This document shows, piece after piece, positions 8,603 to 15,851 of a stretch of 24,987 nucleotides of DNA. The notes under the pieces are model-generated. The model ran no database searches and had not been told where the DNA came from. It saw nothing but the letters and a program-made list of their open reading frames with translations. Source of the DNA: an uncultured Clostridia bacterium. GTDB taxonomy: Bacteria; Bacillota; Clostridia; Christensenellales; UBA1242. The position numbers were made by a program, and so were the translations under genes. The stretch is from NCBI GenBank assembly GCA_934747255.1, contig CAKVGH010000011.1:1-24987 (forward strand), written 5' to 3'. Positions within the stretch are counted from its first letter, which is position 1. Each line of letters begins with the position of its first letter.

Positions 8603-9301
8603 ATGTTTGAACAAATGAACAACAACAAAGTACATCTAGTGGGCAAAGTGGTATCTTTGCCAAAGTTGAGTCACGAAGTTTACGAAGAAAACTTTTACGA
8701 ACTTGACTTGGAAGTTTCAAGGCTTTCTCAAAGCGTGGACATAATTCCTATTATAATTCCAGAGAAAATTTTAGGTGAATACAACTTTGAAATAGGTAGT
8801 ATCTTAGCTCTAAATGGGCAATTTAGGAGTTACAATAAGCAAATTGACGGCAAAAGCAAGTTGGTTTTGACCGTATTTGTTAGGGAAATTCTTTCGCAAA
8901 CAGAAAAAGAAGAAAACCCAAACACAATTGAACTGACTGGTTTTATCTGTAAGCCACCAATTTTTAGGACAACACCTTTTAAGCGAGAAATTTGTGATAT
9001 TCTGCTTGCAGTAAACAGAGCATATAATAAGTCAGATTATTTGCCTTGTATTGCGTGGGGTAGAAATGCTAGATTTGCAAAAAATTTGTCTGTTGGTGAA
9101 AAGGTTTCTATCTTTGGAAGAATACAAAGCCGTAATTATGAAAAACATTACGAAGATGGCAGAGTAGAAAAAAAGACCGCTTACGAAATCTCCGTTATTA
9201 AAATCAACAAGGAAGATGCTCTTAAAGAGTCATACGAGCAAATTATTCCTATGGTTTATGCACAATCAAACAAAGATACAACAAATTCGGTATCAATTTA
9301 A
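8603..9301 (+). CDS. Single-stranded DNA-binding protein-like, two OB-fold domains
   Basis: This 232-residue protein appears to hold two consecutive OB folds. The first (about 8-105) begins NKVHLVGKVVSLPKLSHEVY. The second (about 112-215) begins NTIELTGFICKPPIFRTTPF and includes YLPCIAWGRNARFAKNLSVG, the typical SSB strand with a conserved Trp. Clostridial genomes carry such double-OB proteins beside the ordinary single-OB Ssb. It would bind single-stranded DNA in replication or repair, but the acidic C-terminal tip of classical Ssb is missing: the protein ends NSVSI. Strong AGGAGG before the ATG. It is probably co-transcribed with the deacetylase gene. It could instead be a phage-borne SSB at the edge of the downstream element, but the terminator at 9543 separates it from that block. 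Confidence 0.72.
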   Translation: MFEQMNNNKVHLVGKVVSLPKLSHEVYEENFYELDLEVSRLSQSVDIIPIIIPEKILGEYNFEIGSILALNGQFRSYNKQIDGKSKLVLTVFVREILSQTEKEENPNTIELTGFICKPPIFRTTPFKREICDILLAVNRAYNKSDYLPCIAWGRNARFAKNLSVGEKVSIFGRIQSRNYEKHYEDGRVEKKTAYEISVIKINKEDALKESYEQIIPMVYAQSNKDTTNSVSI

Positions 9302-9542
9302 TATTTAATTAAAAATGGTAATGTTTTATATTTTAGTTATCACTTAACTCAAAACTGATTTGTTCTTTGCATTTATTATTTTTAATAGCCATATACTATT
9401 GTAAAGTGTTTATGTGAACTATTTATAATTATAGTAAATAAAAATAATTTAGTGATATTTAATAATGATATGGTTAAAAGATAGATATTAAACATTTATT
9501 AAATCAAACTTTTTTAATAAACTAGCCATAATTTTTATATTT

Positions 9543-9569
9543 AGGAAGCATATATTTGCTTCCTTTTTT
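9543..9569 (+). terminator. Rho-independent terminator
   Basis: AGGAAGCA at 9543-9550 pairs perfectly with TGCTTCCT at 9557-9564 around a six-base loop, followed by T to 9569. It lies about 240 bases after the SSB-like gene and insulates the downstream control region from the host genes. Confidence 0.85.
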
Positions 9570-9591
9570 GTTTAATTGTGTCTTAATTTGC

Positions 9592-9602
9592 AGTAGGGAA
9601 AA
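9592..9602 (+). repeat. Left copy of direct repeat AGTAGGGAAAA (possible att remnant)
   Basis: Identical over 11 bases to 20502-20512 at the other end of the phage-derived block, and both copies are preceded by AATTT. It lies just after the host-side terminator. A related AGTAGGTAAAA sits at 24952-24962, so the motif is not exclusive to the borders. Confidence 0.35.
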
Positions 9603-9633
9603 ATACAAAAAAATATGGCAATATAAATTAAAC

Positions 9634-9663
9634 TTGACAAACTATTGTCATATTAAATATGGT
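9634..9663 (+). promoter_or_regulatory. Promoter P1 with palindrome over the -35
   Basis: TTGACA at 9634-9639, 18 bases, TATGGT at 9658-9663. The -35 is consensus and the -10 matches at four of six. A perfect inverted repeat, TGACAA-ACTA-TTGTCA, covers 9635-9650 and could be an operator. The LexA-type box lies directly downstream at the expected start site. Confidence 0.5.
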
Positions 9664-9669
9664 ATATTT

Positions 9670-9683
9670 AGAACAGATGTTCG
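9670..9683 (+). promoter_or_regulatory. LexA/DinR-type SOS box
   Basis: AGAACAGATGTTCG contains GAAC-N4-GTTC, the established Gram-positive LexA (DinR) operator pattern; the Bacillus consensus core is GAACATATGTTC and this differs at one spacer base. It lies 6-20 bases downstream of the P1 -10 hexamer, where a bound repressor would block initiation. This would make the downstream regulator gene DNA-damage inducible (inference). Confidence 0.7.
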
Positions 9684-9699
9684 ATATAAAAAACATAAT

Positions 9700-9738
9700 T
9701 TTGTAAATATTTGTAAAATTTTGTAATTTTTTACAAAA
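9700..9738 (+). repeat. Operator-like array: TTTGTAA x3 at exact 10-bp period plus one inverted copy
   Basis: TTTGTAA occurs at 9700-9706, 9710-9716 and 9720-9726. TTACAAA in the opposite orientation is at 9731-9737. The third and fourth copies form a perfect 8-bp inverted repeat, TTTTGTAA-TTTT-TTACAAAA (9719-9738). A 10-bp period puts all sites on one face of the helix, as for cooperative binding of a regulator. It sits between the LexA-type box and P2. The binding protein is unknown; the adjacent regulator is one candidate. Confidence 0.55.
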
Positions 9739-9753
9739 ATATGTCACAAACCT

Positions 9754-9782
9754 TTGACAACCCCCAAAGTCGTTTTTATAAT
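9754..9782 (+). promoter_or_regulatory. Promoter P2, perfect sigma-A consensus
   Basis: TTGACA at 9754-9759, exactly 17 bases, TATAAT at 9777-9782. Both hexamers and the spacing are consensus. Initiation near 9789 gives a leader of under 20 bases including the AAAGGAG ribosome site of the gene at 9806. A TGTCA at 9742-9746 faces the TGACA of the -35, echoing the palindrome at P1. So strong a promoter would need repression to stay off. Confidence 0.85.
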
Positions 9783-9805
9783 AGTTTCGAACAAAGGAGA
9801 AAAAT

Positions 9806-10342
9806 ATGAAACAAAAAGTGTGGGCAAAAACATTATTAACAATTTACAACTGTCTGGAAACAATCGCTAGTGCAATAGATAATTTAGTAATAACACAAAG
9901 TGTTAGTTCTGGAAGAAATAATCTAACAACGCTTGAAAATGTGGAAAAGGTTATCAACTTAATTCAACGGAAAAAACTACTTGTAAATCTAAAAGTTTTG
10001 ATTGACAATTCATTATCAAAACTTGATAAAAATTGTGCAAGAATTTTAATTATGAAGTATGTTGACAAGGTTAGACCAGAATTTGCAATGGAAATTTTGG
10101 AACTATCTCGCAGGACATATTTTAGGCGTATTGATAGTGCGATTGACTCATTTGCAAGTGCATTATCAAGTCTAGGTTATGACGAAGGTGTTTTGGAAGC
10201 AATGCTAAAAAAAGAACATTGGATAAGAGAGTATTACAACACTTTCTTAAAACAATCGCACTCAAACCTAGATGAACAAGGAATAGAAATAAGTGATAGC
10301 ATTTTAGAACCTGTTTCTATGAAAAAATGCAGAGCATTTTAA
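9806..10342 (+). CDS. Sigma-region-4/ArpU-like phage transcriptional regulator
   Basis: This 178-residue, mostly helical protein has no signal peptide. Residues about 72-120 (LDKNCARILIMKYVDKVRP then EILELSRRTYFRRIDSAIDSF) have the pattern of a sigma-70 region 4 or ArpU-type helix-turn-helix: a conserved ILIMKY-like helix, a turn, then a recognition helix with SRRTYFRRI. In Gram-positive phages ArpU-like proteins sit just before the terminase genes and are associated with late gene transcription. Here the gene is the first of the block, preceded by P1, a LexA-type box, the phased array and P2, so it looks like its switch. It ends at a bidirectional terminator. The DNA-binding role is reasonably supported; the target is inference. 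Confidence 0.6.
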   Translation: MKQKVWAKTLLTIYNCLETIASAIDNLVITQSVSSGRNNLTTLENVEKVINLIQRKKLLVNLKVLIDNSLSKLDKNCARILIMKYVDKVRPEFAMEILELSRRTYFRRIDSAIDSFASALSSLGYDEGVLEAMLKKEHWIREYYNTFLKQSHSNLDEQGIEISDSILEPVSMKKCRAF

Positions 10343-10355
10343 TGCTTACAAAAAT

Positions 10356-10386
10356 AAAACACGAATTATCTTTTCGTGTTTTTTAT
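10356..10386. terminator. Bidirectional terminator between convergent genes
   Basis: AAAACACGAA at 10356-10365 pairs with TTCGTGTTTT at 10373-10382 around a seven-base loop, with T-rich sequence after the stem on the plus strand and an A-rich run before it that gives a U-tract on the minus strand. It can serve both the regulator gene and the reverse-strand SH3 gene, which ends at 10492. Confidence 0.8.
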
Positions 10387-10491
10387 AGCAAAAATTCAAT
10401 TTTTTATTAAAAAATCTTAACTTTTTTTATAAAAAATAAGAAATTTTAATAAAAATTCTAAAAAATTTGAAAAAAGCTTACTTTATAAATT

Positions 10492-11244
10492 TTACTCTTT
10501 TAATATTTTAGAAGGTTTTATAAATAGGTATAAAACATAAAGGCTTGGCAAAGTGATAACGATAATTATTAAGTTGCGAGTGCTTATGTTTAGGTACAAT
10601 AAATTATTTAGCGGAACATAGTTTTTAATCGCAACTGGACTTAAAACTTGTGAGTTTTCGCAAATAGGAGTTAGGTTCAAAGTGAGTGGAGCATAAACAT
10701 AACCAAAAATGTCTTTATCTTCAAAGTTGTAGGAGCAGTAGTACCAAATATTACCGAGTCCAGATATACTTTCTTCGCCAGTAATTTTTCCAATGTAGGT
10801 TAAATCTTTTTGACCTGCTGGAATACTAATCAGTATTGAACCGATACCACCTTTGGTGGAAGGTTCGGTTCGTAATTCGACATTACTTGCCGAGTGTATA
10901 TCAAAAGTAATATTTTCTAAAAACGGAAGTTCTGGTACTTCTTCTACAAACTCAATTTGTGATTTTTTAACATAACCAACTATTTTATTATATTCAACCT
11001 TATAAAAATTTTCATCGGCAGATTCTATTACTTTTACAAAGTAAGTTTTTTCAAGCAAAAAATACTTACTGGATAACTGTGGGTCGTCAGTAAGATACTT
11101 GTACAAATAACAATTATTACTTTTTACGCAGGCAAATCCACTTGTTTGGTTAGCATTAACAGATTCGGTCATCGTGCTGTTGACTAAAAATATTGATATA
11201 AACACAAACAAAAAAGTGCCAGCAATTATTAAAAATTTTTTCAT
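10492..11244 (-). CDS. Membrane-anchored protein with two SH3-like domains
   Basis: This 250-residue protein starts with a hydrophobic segment (about 3-24, KKFLIIAGTFLFVFISIFLV), a signal or anchor. Two beta-rich stretches follow that read as bacterial SH3 domains. One is at about 36-95, ending VGYVKKSQIEF. The other is at about 115-190, with VELRTEPSTKGG and IWYYCSYN...FGYVYAPL. A second membrane segment (about 224-242, LIIIVITLPSLYVLYLFIK) precedes a short basic tail. The SH3 part would face the cell wall. No amidase, glucosaminidase or other lysin catalytic motif is visible, so it is not an endolysin by sequence. It is the only reverse-strand gene in the block, between regulator and terminase. 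The start codon has only a weak ribosome site. It could be a host or cargo gene; function unknown. Confidence 0.6.
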   Translation of the reverse strand: MKKFLIIAGTFLFVFISIFLVNSTMTESVNANQTSGFACVKSNNCYLYKYLTDDPQLSSKYFLLEKTYFVKVIESADENFYKVEYNKIVGYVKKSQIEFVEEVPELPFLENITFDIHSASNVELRTEPSTKGGIGSILISIPAGQKDLTYIGKITGEESISGLGNIWYYCSYNFEDKDIFGYVYAPLTLNLTPICENSQVLSPVAIKNYVPLNNLLYLNISTRNLIIIVITLPSLYVLYLFIKPSKILKE

Positions 11245-11307
11245 ATTACTTAATTATATGAACTTATTATATGCAAAATTATTATTTCTAAACTAAAAGG
11301 GGAGAAG

Positions 11308-12750
11308 ATGACAAGGCAAAAATTATATGAACTACTAGACTCATTAAGTCAGGAAAAATCTCGCAGACAACGGCAAGATACATTAAAGCGATATAATCAC
11401 GGCGAAAAAGTGCATCAAAAACAACTTTTGTTTCATCAAAACACTCACAAAAACAGGTGGGTGTTTGGCGGAAACCGAACGGGAAAAACCGAATGTGGCG
11501 CAGTAGAAGCAGTTTGGCTTGCTCGTGGAAATCACCCTTACAAACAAAATCGCAAAAAAACTGATGGCTGGGTGGTGTCTTTAACAAGCCAAGTGCAACG
11601 AGATGTCGCACAACAAAAGGTGCTTTATTATCTCAATCGTGATTGGATTGTCGATGTGATAATGCAAAGTGGCAAAAAGGAAAGTATGGAGTATGGCATT
11701 ATTGACAAAATTTTGGTACGCAATGTTTCGGGCGAAATTAGTACGATAGGTTTTAAGAGTGTTGACCAAGGTAGAGAAAAATTCCAAGGAACATCTCTTG
11801 ACTATATTTGGTTTGATGAAGAACCGCCACTGGATATTTATATGGAATGCAAAATGCGTGTGATTGACAAAAATGGAGAGATTTTTGGAACAATGACACC
11901 ACTAAAAGGCTTAACTTGGGTTTACAACGAAATTTACTTAAACGAACGGCACGATGATGATATTTGGTACGAAAGCATATCTTGGCAGGACAACCCTTTT
12001 TTGAACCAAGACGAGATTAAAAAACTTAAATCTCAAATGAGTGAAAAGGAATTGGAAAGCAGATGTGACGGAAAGTTTATCAATCAAAACGGGCTAGTTT
12101 ATCCAAATTTTGATGAAAATTTTAATGTAATAGAGCCATTTGATGTTCCAAAAGAGTGGTATGACAATATCTCCATTGACCCGGGGTATACAAACCCGCT
12201 TTCGTGTCACTTCTATGCCTGCGATAATGACGATAATATTTATGTTATTGCTGAGGTATACGCTAGCCAAGTGCCAATCGAACAGCACGCCCAAAATATA
12301 CATAACATTGCAGATAATTTGGGCTGGCAAAAAAATAGCAAAGGTTTTTTGTCTGCGTTAATCGATAGTGCTTCGCTTCAAAAAACACTTGCTTGTCAAG
12401 ATAGTGTTGCTCAAAAGTTTTACGAGAACAAAATATTAGTTAATACCAAAGTAAATAAAAGTTTGGTGGGGCTTCAAAAGGTAAGAAAATATATTTGTAA
12501 CGCAAACGGAGAGAGAAAACTTTTTATCTTCAAAAACTGTGTAAATATGATACGAGAAATCAAGTCTTATTCGTGGGGAACTGACGAAAACCCCATTAAG
12601 AAAAATGACCACGCTATGGACGAGTTAAGATATTACATAATGAGCAAAACCGATGTGGAACAAGACAAAAATCAAATGAGCGAAACACTAAAATACAAGC
12701 ATAGGTTAATAAGCAACTTAAAACAAAAAAGGCAGGGAATGTATGGCTAA
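11308..12750 (+). CDS. terL: Phage terminase large subunit (TerL)
   Basis: TerL is the ATP-driven motor and nuclease that cuts concatemeric DNA and pumps it through the portal. The 480 residues show the Walker A GGNRTGKT at 54-61, Walker B IWFDEEP at 167-173, the coupling motif GTMTP at 194-198, and a C-terminal RNase H-like nuclease with Asp291 (ISIDPGYTNP), Asp353 (LIDSAS) and Asp435/Asp439 (KNDHAMDELRYY). Both active sites therefore look intact, which argues against simple decay. The GGNRTGKTE pattern is typical of podovirus-type terminases. The ATG has AAGGGGAG upstream and begins the plus-strand morphogenesis operon. The next ATG overlaps the end of this gene. Confidence 0.93.
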   Translation: MTRQKLYELLDSLSQEKSRRQRQDTLKRYNHGEKVHQKQLLFHQNTHKNRWVFGGNRTGKTECGAVEAVWLARGNHPYKQNRKKTDGWVVSLTSQVQRDVAQQKVLYYLNRDWIVDVIMQSGKKESMEYGIIDKILVRNVSGEISTIGFKSVDQGREKFQGTSLDYIWFDEEPPLDIYMECKMRVIDKNGEIFGTMTPLKGLTWVYNEIYLNERHDDDIWYESISWQDNPFLNQDEIKKLKSQMSEKELESRCDGKFINQNGLVYPNFDENFNVIEPFDVPKEWYDNISIDPGYTNPLSCHFYACDNDDNIYVIAEVYASQVPIEQHAQNIHNIADNLGWQKNSKGFLSALIDSASLQKTLACQDSVAQKFYENKILVNTKVNKSLVGLQKVRKYICNANGERKLFIFKNCVNMIREIKSYSWGTDENPIKKNDHAMDELRYYIMSKTDVEQDKNQMSETLKYKHRLISNLKQKRQGMYG

Positions 12751-13075
12751 TCAAACCAAACGAAAGACCACAAAAAACGAAACCGTAAAGGAAACTGATG
12801 TTATGACTGCACTAACAAAAAAGGCACTTGGTTATGAAGTGCAGGAAATAATTGAAGAATATTCTGTTGATGAAAATAACAACGAAAGATTGATGAAAAA
12901 AAAGGTTACAACAAAATCTGTTCCGCCAGACATAACTGCTGTAAAAGTTATTTTGGAACTAGAAAACTTGAACAATAATCAATCTTTTAAGGACCTAACA
13001 GACGAGGAACTTGACGAAAAAATCAACCAAATAATAAAGCAAATTAAGGAGAATGAAAATGATAGTAACGATTGA
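12743..13075 (+). CDS. Small phage protein, possible terminase small-subunit-type or packaging accessory
   Basis: This 110-residue charged protein overlaps the end of terL by eight bases. After a Lys/Thr-rich start it has ALTKKALGYEVQEIIEEYSV, then KKKVTTKSVPPDITAVKVIL. The pairing of an alkALGYe-like helix with a VPPDITAxK segment recurs, from memory, in small packaging-associated proteins beside TerL in several phages, some annotated as small terminase. No classical helix-turn-helix is obvious. If it is the small terminase, it lies after rather than before terL, the reverse of the common order. The C-terminus is an acidic/Lys helix. Family assignment is tentative. Confidence 0.5.
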   Translation: MANQTKRKTTKNETVKETDVMTALTKKALGYEVQEIIEEYSVDENNNERLMKKKVTTKSVPPDITAVKVILELENLNNNQSFKDLTDEELDEKINQIIKQIKENENDSND

Positions 13076-13283
13076 AAAAATGAATCACATAAAAAAATGC
13101 GACCAAGATGGTTGCAATAATGTGGCGGTAGCAAGCGTGGGGTATAAAAATATTTTTAAGCACAACTTTTGCTTGTGTAAAGATTGTCTTAATATTCTTT
13201 ATAAAAATATTGGCAAGTTTGTTACCCCAAAAAGCCCAAAAAACATTATTAGTAAAAAATTAAAGGAGATGAACAATGATTAG
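13059..13283 (+). CDS. Small protein with four-cysteine putative zinc site
   Basis: About 74 residues. Two cysteine pairs, CDQDGC and CLCKDC (with one extra Cys), about 30 residues apart, look like a treble-clef or ribbon zinc site, followed by a basic tail. It overlaps the previous gene by 17 bases and the portal gene by eight, so it is translationally coupled on both sides. The ATG at 13059 is preferred over the in-frame ATG at 13053, because the AAGGAG at 13046-13051 is seven bases from the former and one base from the latter. Conserved packing between terminase and portal suggests a packaging or nucleic-acid role, but function is unknown. Confidence 0.6.
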   Translation: MIVTIEKMNHIKKCDQDGCNNVAVASVGYKNIFKHNFCLCKDCLNILYKNIGKFVTPKSPKNIISKKLKEMNND

Positions 13284-15180
13284 CAAAACAAAATCAAAGG
13301 AAAAAGTTTTTAACAAATTATATGATGAAAAATTTGTTGAAGATATTGTTAAAGATGTAAAGCAAGACTTTGAAAAAAGACAAAAGGCTCGAAAGTCTAT
13401 TGAAAGACAATGGCAACTTAATATGAACTTTTTAAGCGGAAATCAATATTGTGGAATTACTGCGTTTGGCGAAGTGGAAGATTTTCAAAAACAATACTTT
13501 TGGCAGGAAAGAGAAGTCTACAACCACATTGCACCAATTTTGGAACAACGCCGTAGTAGATTAACTACCATTAGACCAAAAATGTCGGTTGTCCCAGCAA
13601 CCAACAGCGAAAGCGATATGAACACTGCAAAGGTCAGCAAAAATATTCTTAATGCGGTTTATCACAAACTAGAAGTCAGCGATAAAATCACCCAAGCAAC
13701 TACTTGGAGTGAAATTTGTGGAACAAGTTTTTACAAACTTACTTGGGACAGCAAAGACGGACTTTCAGTTGGAGTTGATGAAAACGGAAACGAGATAAAA
13801 GAAGGTGAAATCAACATTGCGGTTTGTCCACCTTACGAGATTTTCCCAGACAACAACAATGCCGAAGATATTAGCGCTTGTATGAGCATTATTCACGCAA
13901 AGTGTTACGATGTTAGAACTATAAAAAAAGTATGGGGAGTAGATGTCGCACCACAATCGCTTGATGTTATGAGTATGAGTGGTGTTAATAACACTATTGG
14001 CGGTTTAGGCTACACTTCAAGTATCAACAAAGTAATTAGTCAAAAAGTTGACAATAGTGCTTTGGTAATTGAAAGGTACGAAGCACCAACAGCCGAAAAC
14101 CCAAATGGAAGATTGACCATTATTGCTGGCGATAAATTATTATACATTGGCGAGTTGCCTTACTTAAACCTTGATGATAACAAAAGGGGCTTTCCATTTA
14201 TCAAACAGGTATCAATTTTAGAGCCAAACAGATTTTGGGGTACAAGTATTATTGAAAGACTTATTCCAATTCAAAGAGCATACAATGCAGTAAAAAATCG
14301 TAAACACGAGTTTATGAACCGTATGGCTATGGGTATTTTGACAGTGGAAGACGGTAGTGTGGATACCGATAATTTGGAAGAAGAAGGTATGAGCCCGGGT
14401 AAAGTTTTGGTGTACAGGCAAGGCTCTAACAAACCAGAAATTATGAGTGCAGGCTCAATGCCAACCGATTTTGATAAGGAAGAAGATAAGTTGTTAAACG
14501 AATTTACTTCTGTTTCTGGTGTCGCCGAAATTATGCTTACAAACGATATTACAAGCAGTAATCTTTCGGGTACAGCACTAGAAATTTTGGTGGAACAGGA
14601 AAATAATAGACTAAATTGCTCGGCAGAACAAATCAAGTTTGCAGTTAAGCAAATTGGCAAGCACATTCTAAAACTATATAAGCAATTTGCTAAAACTACT
14701 CGTATTTGCAAAATAATTGGTGCAGACGGCAGTGTGGAAATGTTCTATTTCAAAAACAGCGATATTGGAACAGATGATGTTGTACTTGAAACCGCCAACG
14801 AAATTGGCGATACTCTTGCACAAAAGCGTAATATGATTTTCAAACTTCTTGACGCAGGTTTATTGGCTGATGAAAGTGGTAAAATCTCTAATCGTGTAAG
14901 GTCAAAAACTCTTGAAATGCTTGGCTATGGTGTTTGGGAAACTCAAAATGATATTGCCGAACTTCACATGCGAAAAGCGGGCAAAGAAAATCTTGCTTTG
15001 CTTCAAGGCAAAAAGCAAGAAGTGTTGGAAATTGACGACCATAAATTACATATAGACGAGCACATTGCATTTATGCTAGGTGCAGAATACGAAAAAATAG
15101 CAAGCCAAAATGAAAAAATAAAGGAAATGTTTTTGGAGCATATAAATGCTCATAAACAAAGACAACAAAAAGGAGAATAA
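13276..15180 (+). CDS. Phage portal protein (podovirus/P22-like)
   Basis: The portal is the dodecameric ring at one head vertex through which DNA is packaged and to which the tail attaches. The 634 residues, position after terL and before scaffold and capsid, and the sequence itself (RQWQLNMNFLSGNQY near 45, then YNHIAPILEQRRSRLTTIRPKM, and EIMLTNDITSSNLSGTALEIL in the second half) fit the large-portal family of short-tailed phages. The C-terminal ~100 residues are helical and charged, fitting the barrel or C-terminal extension. No frameshift is seen. AGGAG lies seven bases before the ATG, and the start overlaps the end of the previous gene. Confidence 0.85.
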   Translation: MISKTKSKEKVFNKLYDEKFVEDIVKDVKQDFEKRQKARKSIERQWQLNMNFLSGNQYCGITAFGEVEDFQKQYFWQEREVYNHIAPILEQRRSRLTTIRPKMSVVPATNSESDMNTAKVSKNILNAVYHKLEVSDKITQATTWSEICGTSFYKLTWDSKDGLSVGVDENGNEIKEGEINIAVCPPYEIFPDNNNAEDISACMSIIHAKCYDVRTIKKVWGVDVAPQSLDVMSMSGVNNTIGGLGYTSSINKVISQKVDNSALVIERYEAPTAENPNGRLTIIAGDKLLYIGELPYLNLDDNKRGFPFIKQVSILEPNRFWGTSIIERLIPIQRAYNAVKNRKHEFMNRMAMGILTVEDGSVDTDNLEEEGMSPGKVLVYRQGSNKPEIMSAGSMPTDFDKEEDKLLNEFTSVSGVAEIMLTNDITSSNLSGTALEILVEQENNRLNCSAEQIKFAVKQIGKHILKLYKQFAKTTRICKIIGADGSVEMFYFKNSDIGTDDVVLETANEIGDTLAQKRNMIFKLLDAGLLADESGKISNRVRSKTLEMLGYGVWETQNDIAELHMRKAGKENLALLQGKKQEVLEIDDHKLHIDEHIAFMLGAEYEKIASQNEKIKEMFLEHINAHKQRQQKGE

Positions 15181-15181
15181 T

Positions 15182-15841
15182 ATGGAAGAAATTAAATCAG
15201 GGGAACAACTAGAAAGCGTAGTAAACACGGACGAAAATGGTGCTATTATGCAAAGAGATGATATGGTTCAAGATTTACAGCAAAATAGCTCCCCAATTAA
15301 AAAATTCAAGAGTTTAGACGAACTTGAAAAGGCCTATGTAAACCTAGAAAAAGAGTTTACAAAAAAATGTCAAGCCCTAAACAAATTGAAGGAAGATTTT
15401 GACAATGTTAGTTCCAAACAATCTTTGGAGCAAACACCAGAATTTTCACAAGCCAAGTTAGAACAATCAAAAAAGGAATTTTTTGAAAAAAACCCAACGG
15501 CAAAAGAATTTGCTGACGAAATTTTATCTGCTTATGACAGTGACAAGTCTAGTGATGAATTAGACCCGCTAGAAAAAGCCTATGAAAAAGTTAAAGCAAA
15601 TCATTTTAGAACTAATCAAGAACTTATGCAAGACGAAAATTTTGTTGAAAATTATGTCTTAAATAATAGTCAGGTTAGGGATAGAATAATCAACGATTAT
15701 CTATCAAATATTATGTCTAATAAGACTACGCCACTAATGAGTAATTTTAGCGGTGGAAGTGTTATGATTACTCCAAAATCTAAACCTTCTTCTATCAAGG
15801 AGGCGGGAGATTATATGGTGGCGCTATTTAACAATAAATAA
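15182..15841 (+). CDS. Putative capsid scaffolding protein
   Basis: This 219-residue, very acidic, Glu/Lys/Asn-rich protein sits exactly between portal and major capsid, where tailed phages encode the scaffold. A heptad-like coiled coil (about 38-76, LDELEKAYVNLEKEF onward) and a mostly helical remainder support the assignment. The C-terminus holds a short Ser/Lys-rich stretch that could contact coat protein. No protease motif is visible, so prohead maturation by cleavage is not indicated here. The start at 15182 follows AAGGAG one base after the portal stop. An upstream in-frame start would overlap the portal gene and lacks such a site. Assignment rests mainly on position and composition. 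Confidence 0.65.
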   Translation: MEEIKSGEQLESVVNTDENGAIMQRDDMVQDLQQNSSPIKKFKSLDELEKAYVNLEKEFTKKCQALNKLKEDFDNVSSKQSLEQTPEFSQAKLEQSKKEFFEKNPTAKEFADEILSAYDSDKSSDELDPLEKAYEKVKANHFRTNQELMQDENFVENYVLNNSQVRDRIINDYLSNIMSNKTTPLMSNFSGGSVMITPKSKPSSIKEAGDYMVALFNNK

Positions 15842-15851
15842 GGAGAAAATT

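Larger units (their letters stand above)
9302..9805. other. 504-base intergenic region; first 240 bases empty, rest a terminator and control region
   Basis: From 9302 to about 9540 I see only AT-rich sequence with no convincing frame, RNA or promoter. From 9543 come, in order, a terminator, one copy of an 11-base direct repeat, promoter P1, a LexA-type operator, phased TTTGTAA motifs and the consensus promoter P2, all listed separately. The change at 9543-9592 is the most natural left border of the phage-derived block. Confidence 0.6.

Noticed and set aside
9302..9540. Possible small RNA or riboswitch in the AT-rich spacer after the SSB-like gene
   Set aside because: No conserved motif or stable stem beyond what AT-richness gives; TATAAT at 9424-9429 lacks a well-spaced -35.
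10492..11244. Endolysin reading of the SH3 protein
   Set aside because: It has SH3-like domains but no catalytic motif, and a C-terminal membrane segment unlike phage lysins.
14271..14711. Reverse-strand frame of 146 codons inside the portal gene
   Set aside because: Composition is the mirror of the coding strand; no ribosome site and no recognisable domain.
15146..15181. Upstream start extending the scaffold-like gene into the portal gene
   Set aside because: The ATG at 15182 has a proper AAGGAG site, and the extension would encode an unrelated portal-overlap peptide.
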